50,109 bases of DNA, from positions 1-50,109 of the forward strand of contig CASFZG010000018.1 of NCBI GenBank assembly GCA_949299135.1. Direction: 5' to 3'. How positions within the stretch are numbered: the stretch's first letter is position 1; every line of letters starts with the position of its first letter. The position numbers were made by a program, and so were the translations under genes. Positions 7,292 through 15,620 of the stretch are shown piece after piece. The notes below the pieces were generated by a model. The model was not told the DNA's origin and did not search any database. It saw only the letters and a list, made by a program, of their open reading frames with translations. This DNA comes from an uncultured Phascolarctobacterium sp. GTDB lineage: Bacteria > Bacillota > Negativicutes > Acidaminococcales > Acidaminococcaceae.

Positions 7292-8191
7292 TTAAATTTT
7301 GTTCCGCTGACGTAAAAATCCGGGAAAATAAGCGTCTTTCATAAATTGATAAAAAACTTTTTGTACCGGAAATGTCTCTACATCTTTAATATCAAAAATT
7401 AGCCATGTATGTCTTTTAAAAATACTACCATCTTTAAAATACATTGCTTTTGTAAATAATGGTCCGGAACATTCCGGGACGAGTATTTCCGGTAAAATAC
7501 CGTAACCTAAACCTGCAAAAATCATTTCTTTAGATATATCAAGATTGCTCACTTTTGTACCTATATTCGGCGGGCAATCAAAAGTTTCTTTCCACCATTT
7601 CCATATTGAAGCACGATAAGATTCTTCGTAAGGATAAGTAATCAAATTCATTTTAGGAAGATCTTCAATATTAAATGGATTTTTGGAAGCTATTAAAGCG
7701 TTGTAAGTTGTTAAAAGTAATTTATTATTTTTTTCAAAAGCAGAAGCATTTTTTGTAAATCCAAAATCAGATAAGTGTGATTTTACTAATTTATTTACTT
7801 CTGATGAAGGTGTTATTGTGATTTCATAACGTATTTTGGGATATAGTTGCTGAAAATTTTCTAATAATGTAGGCAGATAGTAACGTCCAATAATACTGGA
7901 AACAGCTATTTTTAAAGTTCCTGTTACTTCATTTCCAAATGATTGTAAGTTTTGTTTAAATATGTAGAAATCCTTTAAATATTGAATTGCAAATTGTGCT
8001 GCGAATTCACCGTATGGTGTAAAAGAAATTCCTTTATTAGAACGTTGGATAAGCTGGACGCCAAGAGAGCTTTCTATTTGTTTAATACGTGAAGTTAATG
8101 CCGGTTGAGATATGAATAGAGTGTTTGCTGTTTTTGTTATATTTTTATATTTGTAAAGTGTACTTATAATTTTCCAATCTCTATCATCCAT
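7292..8191 (-). CDS. LysR-family transcriptional regulator (first of two paralogues)
   Basis: A regulator of 299 residues from the ATG at 8191, which has AGGTG at good distance; a GTG nine bases upstream is less likely. The N-terminus is a winged helix-turn-helix (ITKTANTLFISQPALTSRIKQIESSLGVQLIQRS), followed by the two-lobed effector-binding fold, with the ending GLGYGILPEILVPE typical of the family. It is transcribed away from the amidohydrolase gene at 8401, the classic LysR arrangement, so it probably controls the catabolic genes from the intervening 200 bases. A second LysR protein at 11900-12784 is closely similar along its length (same DRDW/ERDW start, YKNIT, SNLDxxKEMxFxGLGYGILP), so they arose by duplication. 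The effector is unknown, presumably the transported organic acid. Confidence 0.9.
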   Translation of the reverse strand: MDDRDWKIISTLYKYKNITKTANTLFISQPALTSRIKQIESSLGVQLIQRSNKGISFTPYGEFAAQFAIQYLKDFYIFKQNLQSFGNEVTGTLKIAVSSIIGRYYLPTLLENFQQLYPKIRYEITITPSSEVNKLVKSHLSDFGFTKNASAFEKNNKLLLTTYNALIASKNPFNIEDLPKMNLITYPYEESYRASIWKWWKETFDCPPNIGTKVSNLDISKEMIFAGLGYGILPEILVPECSGPLFTKAMYFKDGSIFKRHTWLIFDIKDVETFPVQKVFYQFMKDAYFPGFLRQRNKI

Positions 8192-8299
8192 AATAAACAC
8201 CTACTTTTTATAAATATTATGACTGATACAAATTTATTATAACATGACAATGATAAATAGTATAAAATAAAATTCAAATTTATTTAAATTATTATGGTA

Positions 8300-8323
8300 G
8301 CTATCATAACTAAAAGTGATAGC
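8300..8323. promoter_or_regulatory. Candidate LysR operator in the divergent intergenic region
   Basis: GCTATCA (8300-8306) and TGATAGC (8317-8323) form a 7-bp inverted repeat around 10 AT-rich bases, which fits the T-N11-A dyad that LysR proteins bind. It lies between the divergent LysR and amidohydrolase genes. The rest of 8201-8400 is AT-rich with no other gene. Confidence 0.5.
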
Positions 8324-8400
8324 AGGTATAAATTTATGGTATTTTATTTTTGCTTTTTAGAAATATATAATAAAAATATAGAAAATGTAAAGAGGGTGAT

Positions 8401-9534
8401 ATGATGAAATTTAATATTTTAATCAAGAATGGTCACGTTATTGATCCGGCTAATAATGTTGATGTAGTAAAAAATATTATGGTCAGCAATGGTTATATTG
8501 TTGATGACAATAGTGTGTTGCCTGATTTTGTTATTGATGCAGCAGGCAAATATGTTTTTCCTGGGCTTATTGATTATCATGCCCATGTATTTCCTAAAGG
8601 GACTGAGCTTGGTGTTGATCCAGATATAAGTATGCTTAATCAGGGGGTAACTTCTGTAGTAGATGCTGGCAGTGCAGGGGTAGGCTCTATGGAAATGTTT
8701 GTCGAAGATTTCATCTGCCGCTCTAAAATGAATATACAGGCTTATATAAATTTGTGTCCGGCAGGTTTGATAACGATGAAATATCATGAGGATTTTAATC
8801 CTAAATTTTGGGATGAAGATAGTTTGAGACAATTTTTTGAAAAATATCCTGATATTTTACTTGGATTAAAAATACGTATTAGTAAATCTATTTTTGGTTC
8901 ATTAGATTTTGAAGTTGTAGAAAAAGCCGTTACATTGGCAGATAAACTGAAGGTTAAATTATGTGTACATTCAACTGATCCTGTTGCAGGAATGGCAAAA
9001 CTGGCCAATGTTTTGCGTCCGGGAGATATTTTGGCACATTGTTATCATGGTACTGGCGATACAATTATTGGTGATGATGGGCATGTAATTCCTGAAATCA
9101 AAGAAGCCAAACAGCGTGGAGTTATTATGGATGCCGCTAATGGAAGTAACCATTGGAGTTTTGTAACAGCTGAAGCTGCTATAGCAGACGGATTTTATCC
9201 AGATGTAATTTCTACAGATTTAAGTTGCAAAACTTTGTATAAAGATCCTGTGTTTAGTTTGCCCTATGTAATGTCTAAATATTTAATGTTAGGAATGCCT
9301 TTAAACGAAATTATCAAAGCTGTAACAGTTACACCAGCTTCTTTGATGCATAATAAAAAAGAACTTGGTACCTTAAATGTTGGTGCAGAAGGAAATGTAA
9401 GTATATTTGACATAGCTGAAAAAGATATTACTTTCAGTGATACACAAAAACGTACAAGAAATGGCAAACAGGCATTGGTACCGCTTTTGACGATTTGTAA
9501 AGGAGAAGTTGTATACAGGTCTATGGCTTTTTGA
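8401..9534 (+). CDS. Amidohydrolase-superfamily metallohydrolase (dihydroorotase-like)
   Basis: A protein of about 377 residues beginning ILIKNGHVIDPANNVD and containing PGLIDYHAHVFP (HxH metal ligands, about residue 60), GLKIRIS (candidate carbamylated Lys), CVHSTDP and LAHCYHG (further His ligands) and STDLS (catalytic Asp). The tail SLMHNKKELGTLNVGAEGNVSIFD is typical of dihydroorotase, hydantoinase and deacetylase relatives. It should hydrolyse a C-N bond in a cyclic amide, imide or N-acyl compound. Two ATG codons in tandem (8401 and 8404) follow AGAGGGTG. It heads a probable operon with the lyase at 9583 and the CoA-transferase at 10562, so it may release the acid that these activate and cleave. 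The true substrate is unknown; it is not genuine pyrimidine PyrC by context. Confidence 0.75.
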   Translation: MMKFNILIKNGHVIDPANNVDVVKNIMVSNGYIVDDNSVLPDFVIDAAGKYVFPGLIDYHAHVFPKGTELGVDPDISMLNQGVTSVVDAGSAGVGSMEMFVEDFICRSKMNIQAYINLCPAGLITMKYHEDFNPKFWDEDSLRQFFEKYPDILLGLKIRISKSIFGSLDFEVVEKAVTLADKLKVKLCVHSTDPVAGMAKLANVLRPGDILAHCYHGTGDTIIGDDGHVIPEIKEAKQRGVIMDAANGSNHWSFVTAEAAIADGFYPDVISTDLSCKTLYKDPVFSLPYVMSKYLMLGMPLNEIIKAVTVTPASLMHNKKELGTLNVGAEGNVSIFDIAEKDITFSDTQKRTRNGKQALVPLLTICKGEVVYRSMAF

Positions 9535-9582
9535 TGAATTATTATTAATTGTGTAATAGTGTTACAGGATGGAGCGATAAAA

Positions 9583-10539
9583 ATGGATTTTGAATTACCA
9601 AAAAAAATAAAACTTTGTGAAGTTGGGCCGCGTGACGGTATTCAGAATGAAAAAATATATCCTTCAACTCAGGAAAAAATTGAACTTATTAATAAAGTCA
9701 GCGATGCAGGTTTTAAAGTAATAGAGGTTGGCAGTTTTGTTAGTCCAAAAGCAGTTCCCCAAATGGCTGATACTGATGAAGTGTTTAAGAAAATTAATAA
9801 AAAAGCTGGCGTCGAATACCGGGCTTTGGTTGCTAATTTAAAAGGAGTTGAACGTGCTGCGGCTTGTGGATGCAAAAAGGTTAAACTTAATGTATCAGCT
9901 AGTGTAGCGCATAATTTGGCTAATTTAAACTGTACACCTTCAGCTAGTGTAGATCGTTTTGCTTCCTGTGTAGAAAAAGCAAGAGAATCAGAGATTGGAA
10001 TTTCAGGTTCGATATCTATGGCTTTTGGTTCTCCTTGGGATAAAGAAATTAGTGTTGATAATGTTAAAAATATAGTAGAGGCATATTTAAAAGTAGGTGT
10101 AGATGAAATAAGCCTTTCTGATGCTTCAGGTATGGCTTATCCAACTCAGGTTTATGAAATGTGCTGTGAGATGCACAAAAGCTATCCCGAGGTAACGTGG
10201 TGGCTGCATTTTCATAATACAAGAGGACTTGGTCTTGCTAATATAATTGCCGGTATGCAGGCAGGTTTTGACAGATTTGATTCAAGTTTTGCCGGCGTTG
10301 GCGGTTGTCCGTTTGTTCCTGGTGCAGCAGGCAATGTTAGTACAGAAGATTTATTGCATATGTGCCTTGAATGTGGTATAGAAACAGGTATTGATATTGA
10401 TAAGATGCTTGATGTCGCTACTAAAGTTGTTGATATTGTAGGGCATAAAACAGACAGTTATTTATTGCGTGCAGGAAAGACGAGCGATTTGATAAGAGAA
10501 CTGCCTAAAGGTCAGATTAAAAATAATACACAAAAATAA
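9583..10539 (+). CDS. HMG-CoA-lyase-like aldolase
   Basis: A TIM-barrel lyase of 318 residues from the ATG at 9583 (GGATGGAG upstream). It has CEVGPRDGIQNE at the N-terminus (metal-binding Asp of the DRE-TIM family), HFHNTRG (HxH metal ligands) and GVGGCPFVPGAAGNVSTEDL, the Cys loop of 3-hydroxy-3-methylglutaryl-CoA lyases. Such enzymes cleave a 3-hydroxy-3-methylacyl-CoA into acetyl-CoA plus a ketoacid. Paired with a class III CoA-transferase next door, it would act on a CoA ester formed by that enzyme. In this organism leucine breakdown looks unlikely from context; a citramalyl-CoA-like or HMG-CoA-like substrate is possible. Codon use is AT-rich like its neighbours. Confidence 0.85.
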   Translation: MDFELPKKIKLCEVGPRDGIQNEKIYPSTQEKIELINKVSDAGFKVIEVGSFVSPKAVPQMADTDEVFKKINKKAGVEYRALVANLKGVERAAACGCKKVKLNVSASVAHNLANLNCTPSASVDRFASCVEKARESEIGISGSISMAFGSPWDKEISVDNVKNIVEAYLKVGVDEISLSDASGMAYPTQVYEMCCEMHKSYPEVTWWLHFHNTRGLGLANIIAGMQAGFDRFDSSFAGVGGCPFVPGAAGNVSTEDLLHMCLECGIETGIDIDKMLDVATKVVDIVGHKTDSYLLRAGKTSDLIRELPKGQIKNNTQK

Positions 10540-10561
10540 ATAGTATATAGGAGGAATTAAA

Positions 10562-11752
10562 ATGGGTAAGCAAGCGCTTGAAGGTGTAAGGGTACTTGAT
10601 ATAGCTACAGTTATTGCAGCACCATGGGCAGCAGGCCTTATGGCTGATTTTGGTGCAGAAGTAATCAAAATAGAAATGCCCGGGCGTGGAGATTCTTTCC
10701 GCGGAATGGGTCCGTTAAAAGATGGTGTAAGCATTCGCTGGCCATCAATGGGACGCAATAAAAAAAGTATAACACTTGATTTTCATTATGAAGAAGGTAA
10801 AAAGATATTTTTAGATTTGGTAAAAAAAAGTGATGTTGTAATTGAAAATTTCAAAACAGGTACTTTAGATAAGTGGGGGATTGGTGTAGACGTAATGCGT
10901 GAAGCTAATCCTGACATTATAGTTACTCATGTAACTGGTTATGGACAGACAGGACCGTATGCCCACCTGGCAGGCCTTGGACAGCCATTGCAGGCATTTT
11001 CAGGTTTAACTTATTTAATGGGATATCCTGACCGTCCGCCGGTAAGTATGCCGATGCCGCTGGCTGATTATGTAGCAGGGTTATATGCTGTTATTGGAAC
11101 AATGATGTCATTGTACTATCGTGACTGTTTGAAAGGTAAGGCGCAGGAAGTTGATGTAAGCCTTTATGAGGGATTATTCCGTATGGAAGAAAGTTTTGTG
11201 GCACAACTTGATGTTTTAGGGATTAATAAAGAACGTGCGCCTATTTCAACAGGAGCATCTTGTCCGATTGGTATTTTTAAAACCAAGGATAATCAATGGG
11301 TAATTTTGGTATGTAGCACGAATCCTGTATTTTGGCATTTATGCGATGCTATGGAGCGTCCGGATTGGTTGCCAAAATACGAAAAAGCAGCACAGCGTTT
11401 AGCAGATCCTGATCCTATTATGAATGCTGTGATTGATTGGATTGGGAGTAAAACATGGGATGAGCTTAAAGAAAGATGTGATAAGTTTGGCGTACCGGTG
11501 TGCAAAGTTATGAGCATGAAAGATATTTTTGCTGACCCGCAATATAAAGCCCGCAATAATATTCTTGAAGTGCCTTGTGAAGAGTTTGGTACCGTTAAAA
11601 TGCCTGGTATTTGTCCTGTACTTAGTGAAACACCCGGTGAGGTAAAATGGGCAGGTCAAAAACTTGGTTTTTCGAATGAAGAAATTTATAAAAGTCTGCT
11701 TGGTTTAAGTGATATCGAGATAGCAGAATTAAAATCCAAAAAAATAATTTGA
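10562..11752 (+). CDS. CaiB/BaiF family (class III) CoA-transferase
   Basis: A 396-residue protein with the full length and text of the CaiB family: LEGVRVLDIATVIAAPWAAGLMADFGAEVIKIE at the N-terminus, NKKSITLDFHYEEGKKIF, VVIENFKTGTLDKWGIG, and VTGYGQTGPYAHLAGLG; the Asp in PMPLADYVAGLYA is the expected acyl-anhydride nucleophile (about residue 170). It moves CoA between carboxylic acids. The start follows TAGGAGGAATTAAA. It directly follows the HMG-CoA-lyase-like gene by 22 bases, so the pair probably activates and cleaves one hydroxy acid. CoA donor and acceptor are not known; succinyl-CoA and acetyl-CoA are the usual donors. Confidence 0.88.
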   Translation: MGKQALEGVRVLDIATVIAAPWAAGLMADFGAEVIKIEMPGRGDSFRGMGPLKDGVSIRWPSMGRNKKSITLDFHYEEGKKIFLDLVKKSDVVIENFKTGTLDKWGIGVDVMREANPDIIVTHVTGYGQTGPYAHLAGLGQPLQAFSGLTYLMGYPDRPPVSMPMPLADYVAGLYAVIGTMMSLYYRDCLKGKAQEVDVSLYEGLFRMEESFVAQLDVLGINKERAPISTGASCPIGIFKTKDNQWVILVCSTNPVFWHLCDAMERPDWLPKYEKAAQRLADPDPIMNAVIDWIGSKTWDELKERCDKFGVPVCKVMSMKDIFADPQYKARNNILEVPCEEFGTVKMPGICPVLSETPGEVKWAGQKLGFSNEEIYKSLLGLSDIEIAELKSKKII

Positions 11753-11802
11753 AATATAATAATAAAATTTTAAAGTTGTAATTAAAAATATAATGATGAA
11801 AA

Positions 11803-11842
11803 GAATAGGCAATTTCTATATACAAATAGAAACTGCCTATTC
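11803..11842. repeat. Long inverted repeat between CoA-transferase and second LysR gene
   Basis: Arms 11803-11819 and 11826-11842 pair over 17 positions with a single G-T, around a 6-base loop. No T-run follows on the plus strand, while the minus-strand side is T-rich (TTTTCATC). It could still end transcription of the upstream operon, or be a regulator site. Confidence 0.7.
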
Positions 11843-11899
11843 TAAGTTAAAAACAATATGGTTAAACGTATTTGGGATTTTTAGTTAGGGGTAAAATGT

Positions 11900-12784
11900 A
11901 TGGAAGAAAGAGATTGGTTGATTTTAAAAGCACTTTATGAATATAAAAATATTACAAGAACAGCTAAGAAATTATATCTTTCTCAACCTACCTTGACTGC
12001 CCGTATTAAACATATAGAAGAAGATTTAGGTACAAAACTTATGTATAGAGGCAGCAAAGGTATTACTTTTACTGATACAGGTGAATATTCTGCGGAGTTT
12101 GCCGGTAAAATTTTAAATGAAATACGTATTTTTCGTGAAAATATTAATGATATGCAGAAAGACATATCTGGAATATTACGTATAGCGGCACCAGCTATTA
12201 TTGTTAAATATTATTTTCCGAAATTATTAGGTGAATTTAAAAAATTATATCCCAAAGTAAAATTTGATGTACATGTTGCCCGTAGTAGTGATGTGGAGTC
12301 TTTGGTTAATTCAATGGAAATACATTTTGGCTTCATCAGGAATGAAAATGATTGGCCGGAAGATGAACGGTTTATGTTGTCTAGCAATCATGTATGTGCT
12401 GTATCGGCAAAACCATTTAAATTGATAGATTTGCCCAATATGGTGCAAGTAGATTATGATACGGATAAGTATTATAAAAATATGCTTGATAATTGGTGGA
12501 AAGAAACATTTAACGATGCCCCTATTGTTGGAACTCGTGTAAGTAATCTTGATATGTGTAAAGAGATGGTATTTAACGGTCTTGGTTATGGTATATTACC
12601 TTCAATTTTGATTAAGGAATATCCACAATTATATTCTATTCCGTTAATACATAAAGATGGTACGATACTTTTACGCCGTACATGGTTAATTTATAAGAAA
12701 GAAACTATAAATTTACTTTTGCCACAAGCTTTTGAAAGATTTTTAAAAGAATCTGATTTTGATAGTTTTCAACGCAATTATTAA
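11900..12784 (+). CDS. LysR-family transcriptional regulator (second paralogue)
   Basis: A 294-residue LysR regulator with the N-terminal helix-turn-helix (ITRTAKKLYLSQPTLTARIKHIEEDLGTKLMYRG) and a C-terminal effector-binding domain ending NGLGYGILPSILIKEYP. It is a paralogue of the minus-strand regulator at 7292-8191; both share the unusual DW opening, YKNIT and SNLDM/ISKEMxFxG. Unlike the first, it points in the same direction as the genes it precedes (citD-citE-citF), 116 bases upstream of citD. A reasonable reading is that each paralogue controls one half of the locus, or that they respond to different acids. ATG at 11900 follows AGGGG. Confidence 0.9.
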   Translation: MEERDWLILKALYEYKNITRTAKKLYLSQPTLTARIKHIEEDLGTKLMYRGSKGITFTDTGEYSAEFAGKILNEIRIFRENINDMQKDISGILRIAAPAIIVKYYFPKLLGEFKKLYPKVKFDVHVARSSDVESLVNSMEIHFGFIRNENDWPEDERFMLSSNHVCAVSAKPFKLIDLPNMVQVDYDTDKYYKNMLDNWWKETFNDAPIVGTRVSNLDMCKEMVFNGLGYGILPSILIKEYPQLYSIPLIHKDGTILLRRTWLIYKKETINLLLPQAFERFLKESDFDSFQRNY

Positions 12785-12808
12785 AGCTGAACATACTATA
12801 TAGATATT

Positions 12809-12827
12809 TTTGATTGGCGTTATCAAA
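12809..12827. promoter_or_regulatory. Candidate LysR operator upstream of citD
   Basis: TTTGAT (12809-12814) and ATCAAA (12822-12827) form an inverted repeat around 7 bases, of T-N11-A type. A TATAAT at 12871-12876 with TTGAAA at 12846-12851 (19-base spacer, long) could be the citD promoter. Confidence 0.4.
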
Positions 12828-12900
12828 TATAACTATTTTCTTTTTTTGAAAATTCAAATTAAAATGAAAATATAATATAAAATATTGCGGAGGTGCCAAT

Positions 12901-13182
12901 ATGATTTTTAGAGGAACTGAATCTGTTGCAGGGACTAACTCTAAAAGTGATGTTCTTGTAACTGTAGAAATTACAACAAAAGATGGTATACAAATTGAGA
13001 TTATCAGTAAAGCTTTAAAAAAATATGGAGATAGCATCTGCGAAAGTGTAAAGGAAGTATTAAAAAATTTTAAAATAGAAAATGCCAATGTGCTGGTGGA
13101 AGATTTTGGAGCTCTTGATTTTGTTATTAGAGCAAGAACAGAAGCTGCTATAATGCGTAATATAGCACTAAAGGAGGCATGA
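12901..13182 (+). CDS. citD: Citrate lyase-type acyl carrier protein (gamma subunit)
   Basis: A 93-residue protein matching CitD: N-terminal AGTNSKSDVLVTVE, middle KKYGDSICESVKEVL, and FGALDFVIRARTEAAIMR near the end (family form D-G-A-L-x-x-x-x-x-A-R-x-E-A). The subunit carries the 2'-(5''-phosphoribosyl)-3'-dephospho-CoA arm of citrate or citramalate lyase. The site is odd: in the enterobacterial form AGTLES(S/G)D the modified Ser is two residues before Asp; here that place is Lys, with Ser on both sides. It follows GGAGGTG and is followed directly by citE. The genes that make and attach the arm (citG, citX) and the activating ligase citC are not in this window. Confidence 0.85.
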   Translation: MIFRGTESVAGTNSKSDVLVTVEITTKDGIQIEIISKALKKYGDSICESVKEVLKNFKIENANVLVEDFGALDFVIRARTEAAIMRNIALKEA

Positions 13183-13184
13183 AA

Positions 13185-14060
13185 ATGAATTCATTATATA
13201 GAACAATGTTATTTGTACCTGGTAATAATCCTAAAAAAATTATCAGTGCAGAAGTTTATGGTGCTGATTGCATAATTTATGATTTAGAAGATTCTGTTTC
13301 TGTTTTTGAAAAAGATAGTGCCAGGATTTTGGTAAAATATGCAATGCAGTATAATCGCCCAAATTGCAGAGTAGGCATTAGAATCAATCAGTCGGATACT
13401 CCATATTTCAAAGATGATGTAAAATGCATGGTGCCGTTATGTCCGGATTTTTTACGTTTACCTAAAACTGAATGTGCTGAGGATATTATAAATTTGGATA
13501 ATTTAATTACTGAATTGGAAAAAGAGCATGGTATTTCGGAAGGTACTATTAAAATAGTTGCCAGTATAGAAAATGCTTTAGGTGTGATAAATTCTTATAA
13601 AATAGCATCTGCATCACATAGAATGTTGGCAATAGGCCTTGGTGCTGAGGATTTTAGAACAGAAATGGGAATGGAAAGAAGCGAAACAGCAGAAGAAATT
13701 TTATTTGCAAGAAATCTAATTGCTTTAAATGCACATGCTGCCGGTATTAAAGCTATGGATTATGTCTATAGCAATATAAAAAACGATGAAGGGTTCCGCA
13801 AAGACACTATGCTTGGTAAAAAACTTGGCTATTCAGGCAAATCTGTCGTACATCCGCAACAAGTGGCCATTGTGCATGAAGTTTATACTCCGTCTGACAA
13901 AGAAATAGAAAATGCTAAAGCTGTATTTGCTGCTTATGAAGATGCTTTGAAAAATGGATCAGGTGTTACTTCATTAAATGGAAAGATGATTGATAAGCCA
14001 ATGGTAACAAGAGCGATGTCAGTATTATCTTTTGCAAAGGCAGCAGGGATGGAGGTTTAA
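13185..14060 (+). CDS. citE: Citrate lyase-type beta subunit (citryl-ACP lyase)
   Basis: A protein of 291 residues from the ATG at 13185, which is 7 bases after AAGGAGG; an ATG at 13179 is too close to that site. It has RTMLFVPGNNPKK, IIYDLEDSV (Mg-binding Asp/Glu), RINQSDTPYFKDD, RLPKTE, GLGAEDFRTEMGMER and GKSVVHPQQV, all conserved in CitE. The enzyme splits citryl- or citramalyl-ACP into acetyl-ACP and oxaloacetate or pyruvate. It lies between citD and citF with almost no gaps, so the three form one complex. Sequence alone does not separate citrate from citramalate as substrate; the HMG-CoA-lyase-like and CoA-transferase genes nearby make a methyl-branched hydroxy acid plausible. Confidence 0.88.
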   Translation: MNSLYRTMLFVPGNNPKKIISAEVYGADCIIYDLEDSVSVFEKDSARILVKYAMQYNRPNCRVGIRINQSDTPYFKDDVKCMVPLCPDFLRLPKTECAEDIINLDNLITELEKEHGISEGTIKIVASIENALGVINSYKIASASHRMLAIGLGAEDFRTEMGMERSETAEEILFARNLIALNAHAAGIKAMDYVYSNIKNDEGFRKDTMLGKKLGYSGKSVVHPQQVAIVHEVYTPSDKEIENAKAVFAAYEDALKNGSGVTSLNGKMIDKPMVTRAMSVLSFAKAAGMEV

Positions 14061-14061
14061 A

Positions 14062-15591
14062 ATGAATAGGAATTTAATTGAAAAAATTCGTAAAATTTCC
14101 GGTTTTGAAGATAAGGAAATGTTCCGAGGAGCATTTGAAGTTGTGCCTGTTGGCAAAAGAGCATCCAGACCTTTAAAACAATTTAAACCTAAGAATAATA
14201 AAGTTATGCCTCTTGAAAAAGCTATTGATGCAGTTGGCTTAAGAGATGGAATGACCATTTCATTTCATCATTGCCTGCGTAATGGCGATTTGGTTATGCA
14301 AAAAGTTATTAAAGTGATTGCGGATAAAGGTATTAAAAATTTAACACTATCTGCAAGTTCTTTAAGTCTTGTACAGGATGCGTTGCTGCCTTATCTTGAA
14401 AATGAAACTATTACGGCAATTGATACGAGCGGGGCGAGGGGTAAAATTGGTAAATTTATACAAAGTAATCGTTTGCAAAAGCCGGCTATATTTAGAACCC
14501 ATGGAGGCAGAGCAAGGGCTATTGAAACAGGTGAGTTACATATTGATGTAGCCTTTATAGCTGCACCGGCTTGCGACATATATGGTAATATTAACGGGGT
14601 GCAGGGAAAATCAGCTTGTGGTTCATTAGGTTATGCAATGCCTGATTCAGAATATGCTGATCATGTAATTGCTGTTACTGATGGTTTATCGCAGATTCCT
14701 TTAGATTATGTAAGTATTTCTCAGACTAAAGTAGATTATGTATCTGAAATTGATGATATTGGTGATCCTGCTGGAATAAGTACAGGTTCTATTAGAATTA
14801 GCAAAAGCCCTACTGAACTTGTTATAGCAAAATATGTTGCTGATGTTATCAAGTATAGCGGTGTTTTTAAAGACAATATGATTTTTCAATTTGGAAGTGG
14901 TGGAATTTCCATTTCGGCAGCGGATTTTTTAAAAAAGGAAATGGAAAAGCAAAATATCAGAGCTGCAGCTGGTATAGGAGGAGCTACAGGTTATTTAGTT
15001 GATATGTTAGAACATGGCTATATTAAAACATTTTTTGATCCTCAGGATTTTGACCAGTTAGCAATACGTTCTTTATATAATAATAGAAATCATCATGAAA
15101 TATCTGCTTCTGATTATGCGAATCCGTTTAATGGAAATCCGTATGTAAATTTACTTGACGTTGCTGTTTTAAGTGCCACAGAGATGGATGTTAATTTTAA
15201 TGTTAATGTATTAACAGATTCTTATGGTAGATTGATGGGGGCACCTGGAGGACATCCTGATGCAGCAGCTGGTGCTGATGTAACAATTGTTGCGATGCCT
15301 CTTTTACGTGGCAGATTACCGATGATTTTGGATAATGTTCAGACGGTGGTAACGCCGGGAGAAACTGTAGATGTTGTTGTAACTGAATATGGCATAGCTG
15401 TTAATCCAAAAAGAGATGACTTGTACAATAATCTTAAAAAATCAAATTTGCCGGTAGTTAGCATTGAAGAATTATATATTAAGGCGCAAAAATTAGCTGG
15501 GAAAGCGGCACCTTTGGAACATGGCAATAATATTTGCGGTATTGTAGAATATAGGGATGGAACAATTATAGATGTTATTTATGATATTTAA
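14062..15591 (+). CDS. citF: Citrate lyase-type alpha subunit (ACP transferase)
   Basis: A 509-residue subunit from the ATG at 14062, preceded by GGAGG at 14051-14055. Typical CitF text: LRDGMTISFHHCLRNGD, ITAIDTSGARGKIGKFIQ, RTHGGRARAIETGELHIDVAFIAAPACDIYGN, GVQGKSACGSLGYAMPD, and GAPGGHPDAAAGADVTIVAMPL. It exchanges acetate on the carrier arm for citrate or a related acid. Its length matches the family. It follows citE by one base, so it is translationally coupled, and it is followed 29 bases later by an HD-domain gene. Confidence 0.9.
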   Translation: MNRNLIEKIRKISGFEDKEMFRGAFEVVPVGKRASRPLKQFKPKNNKVMPLEKAIDAVGLRDGMTISFHHCLRNGDLVMQKVIKVIADKGIKNLTLSASSLSLVQDALLPYLENETITAIDTSGARGKIGKFIQSNRLQKPAIFRTHGGRARAIETGELHIDVAFIAAPACDIYGNINGVQGKSACGSLGYAMPDSEYADHVIAVTDGLSQIPLDYVSISQTKVDYVSEIDDIGDPAGISTGSIRISKSPTELVIAKYVADVIKYSGVFKDNMIFQFGSGGISISAADFLKKEMEKQNIRAAAGIGGATGYLVDMLEHGYIKTFFDPQDFDQLAIRSLYNNRNHHEISASDYANPFNGNPYVNLLDVAVLSATEMDVNFNVNVLTDSYGRLMGAPGGHPDAAAGADVTIVAMPLLRGRLPMILDNVQTVVTPGETVDVVVTEYGIAVNPKRDDLYNNLKKSNLPVVSIEELYIKAQKLAGKAAPLEHGNNICGIVEYRDGTIIDVIYDI

Positions 15592-15620
15592 TAAATATAT
15601 TAATGAAAGAGGTGTTAAGT

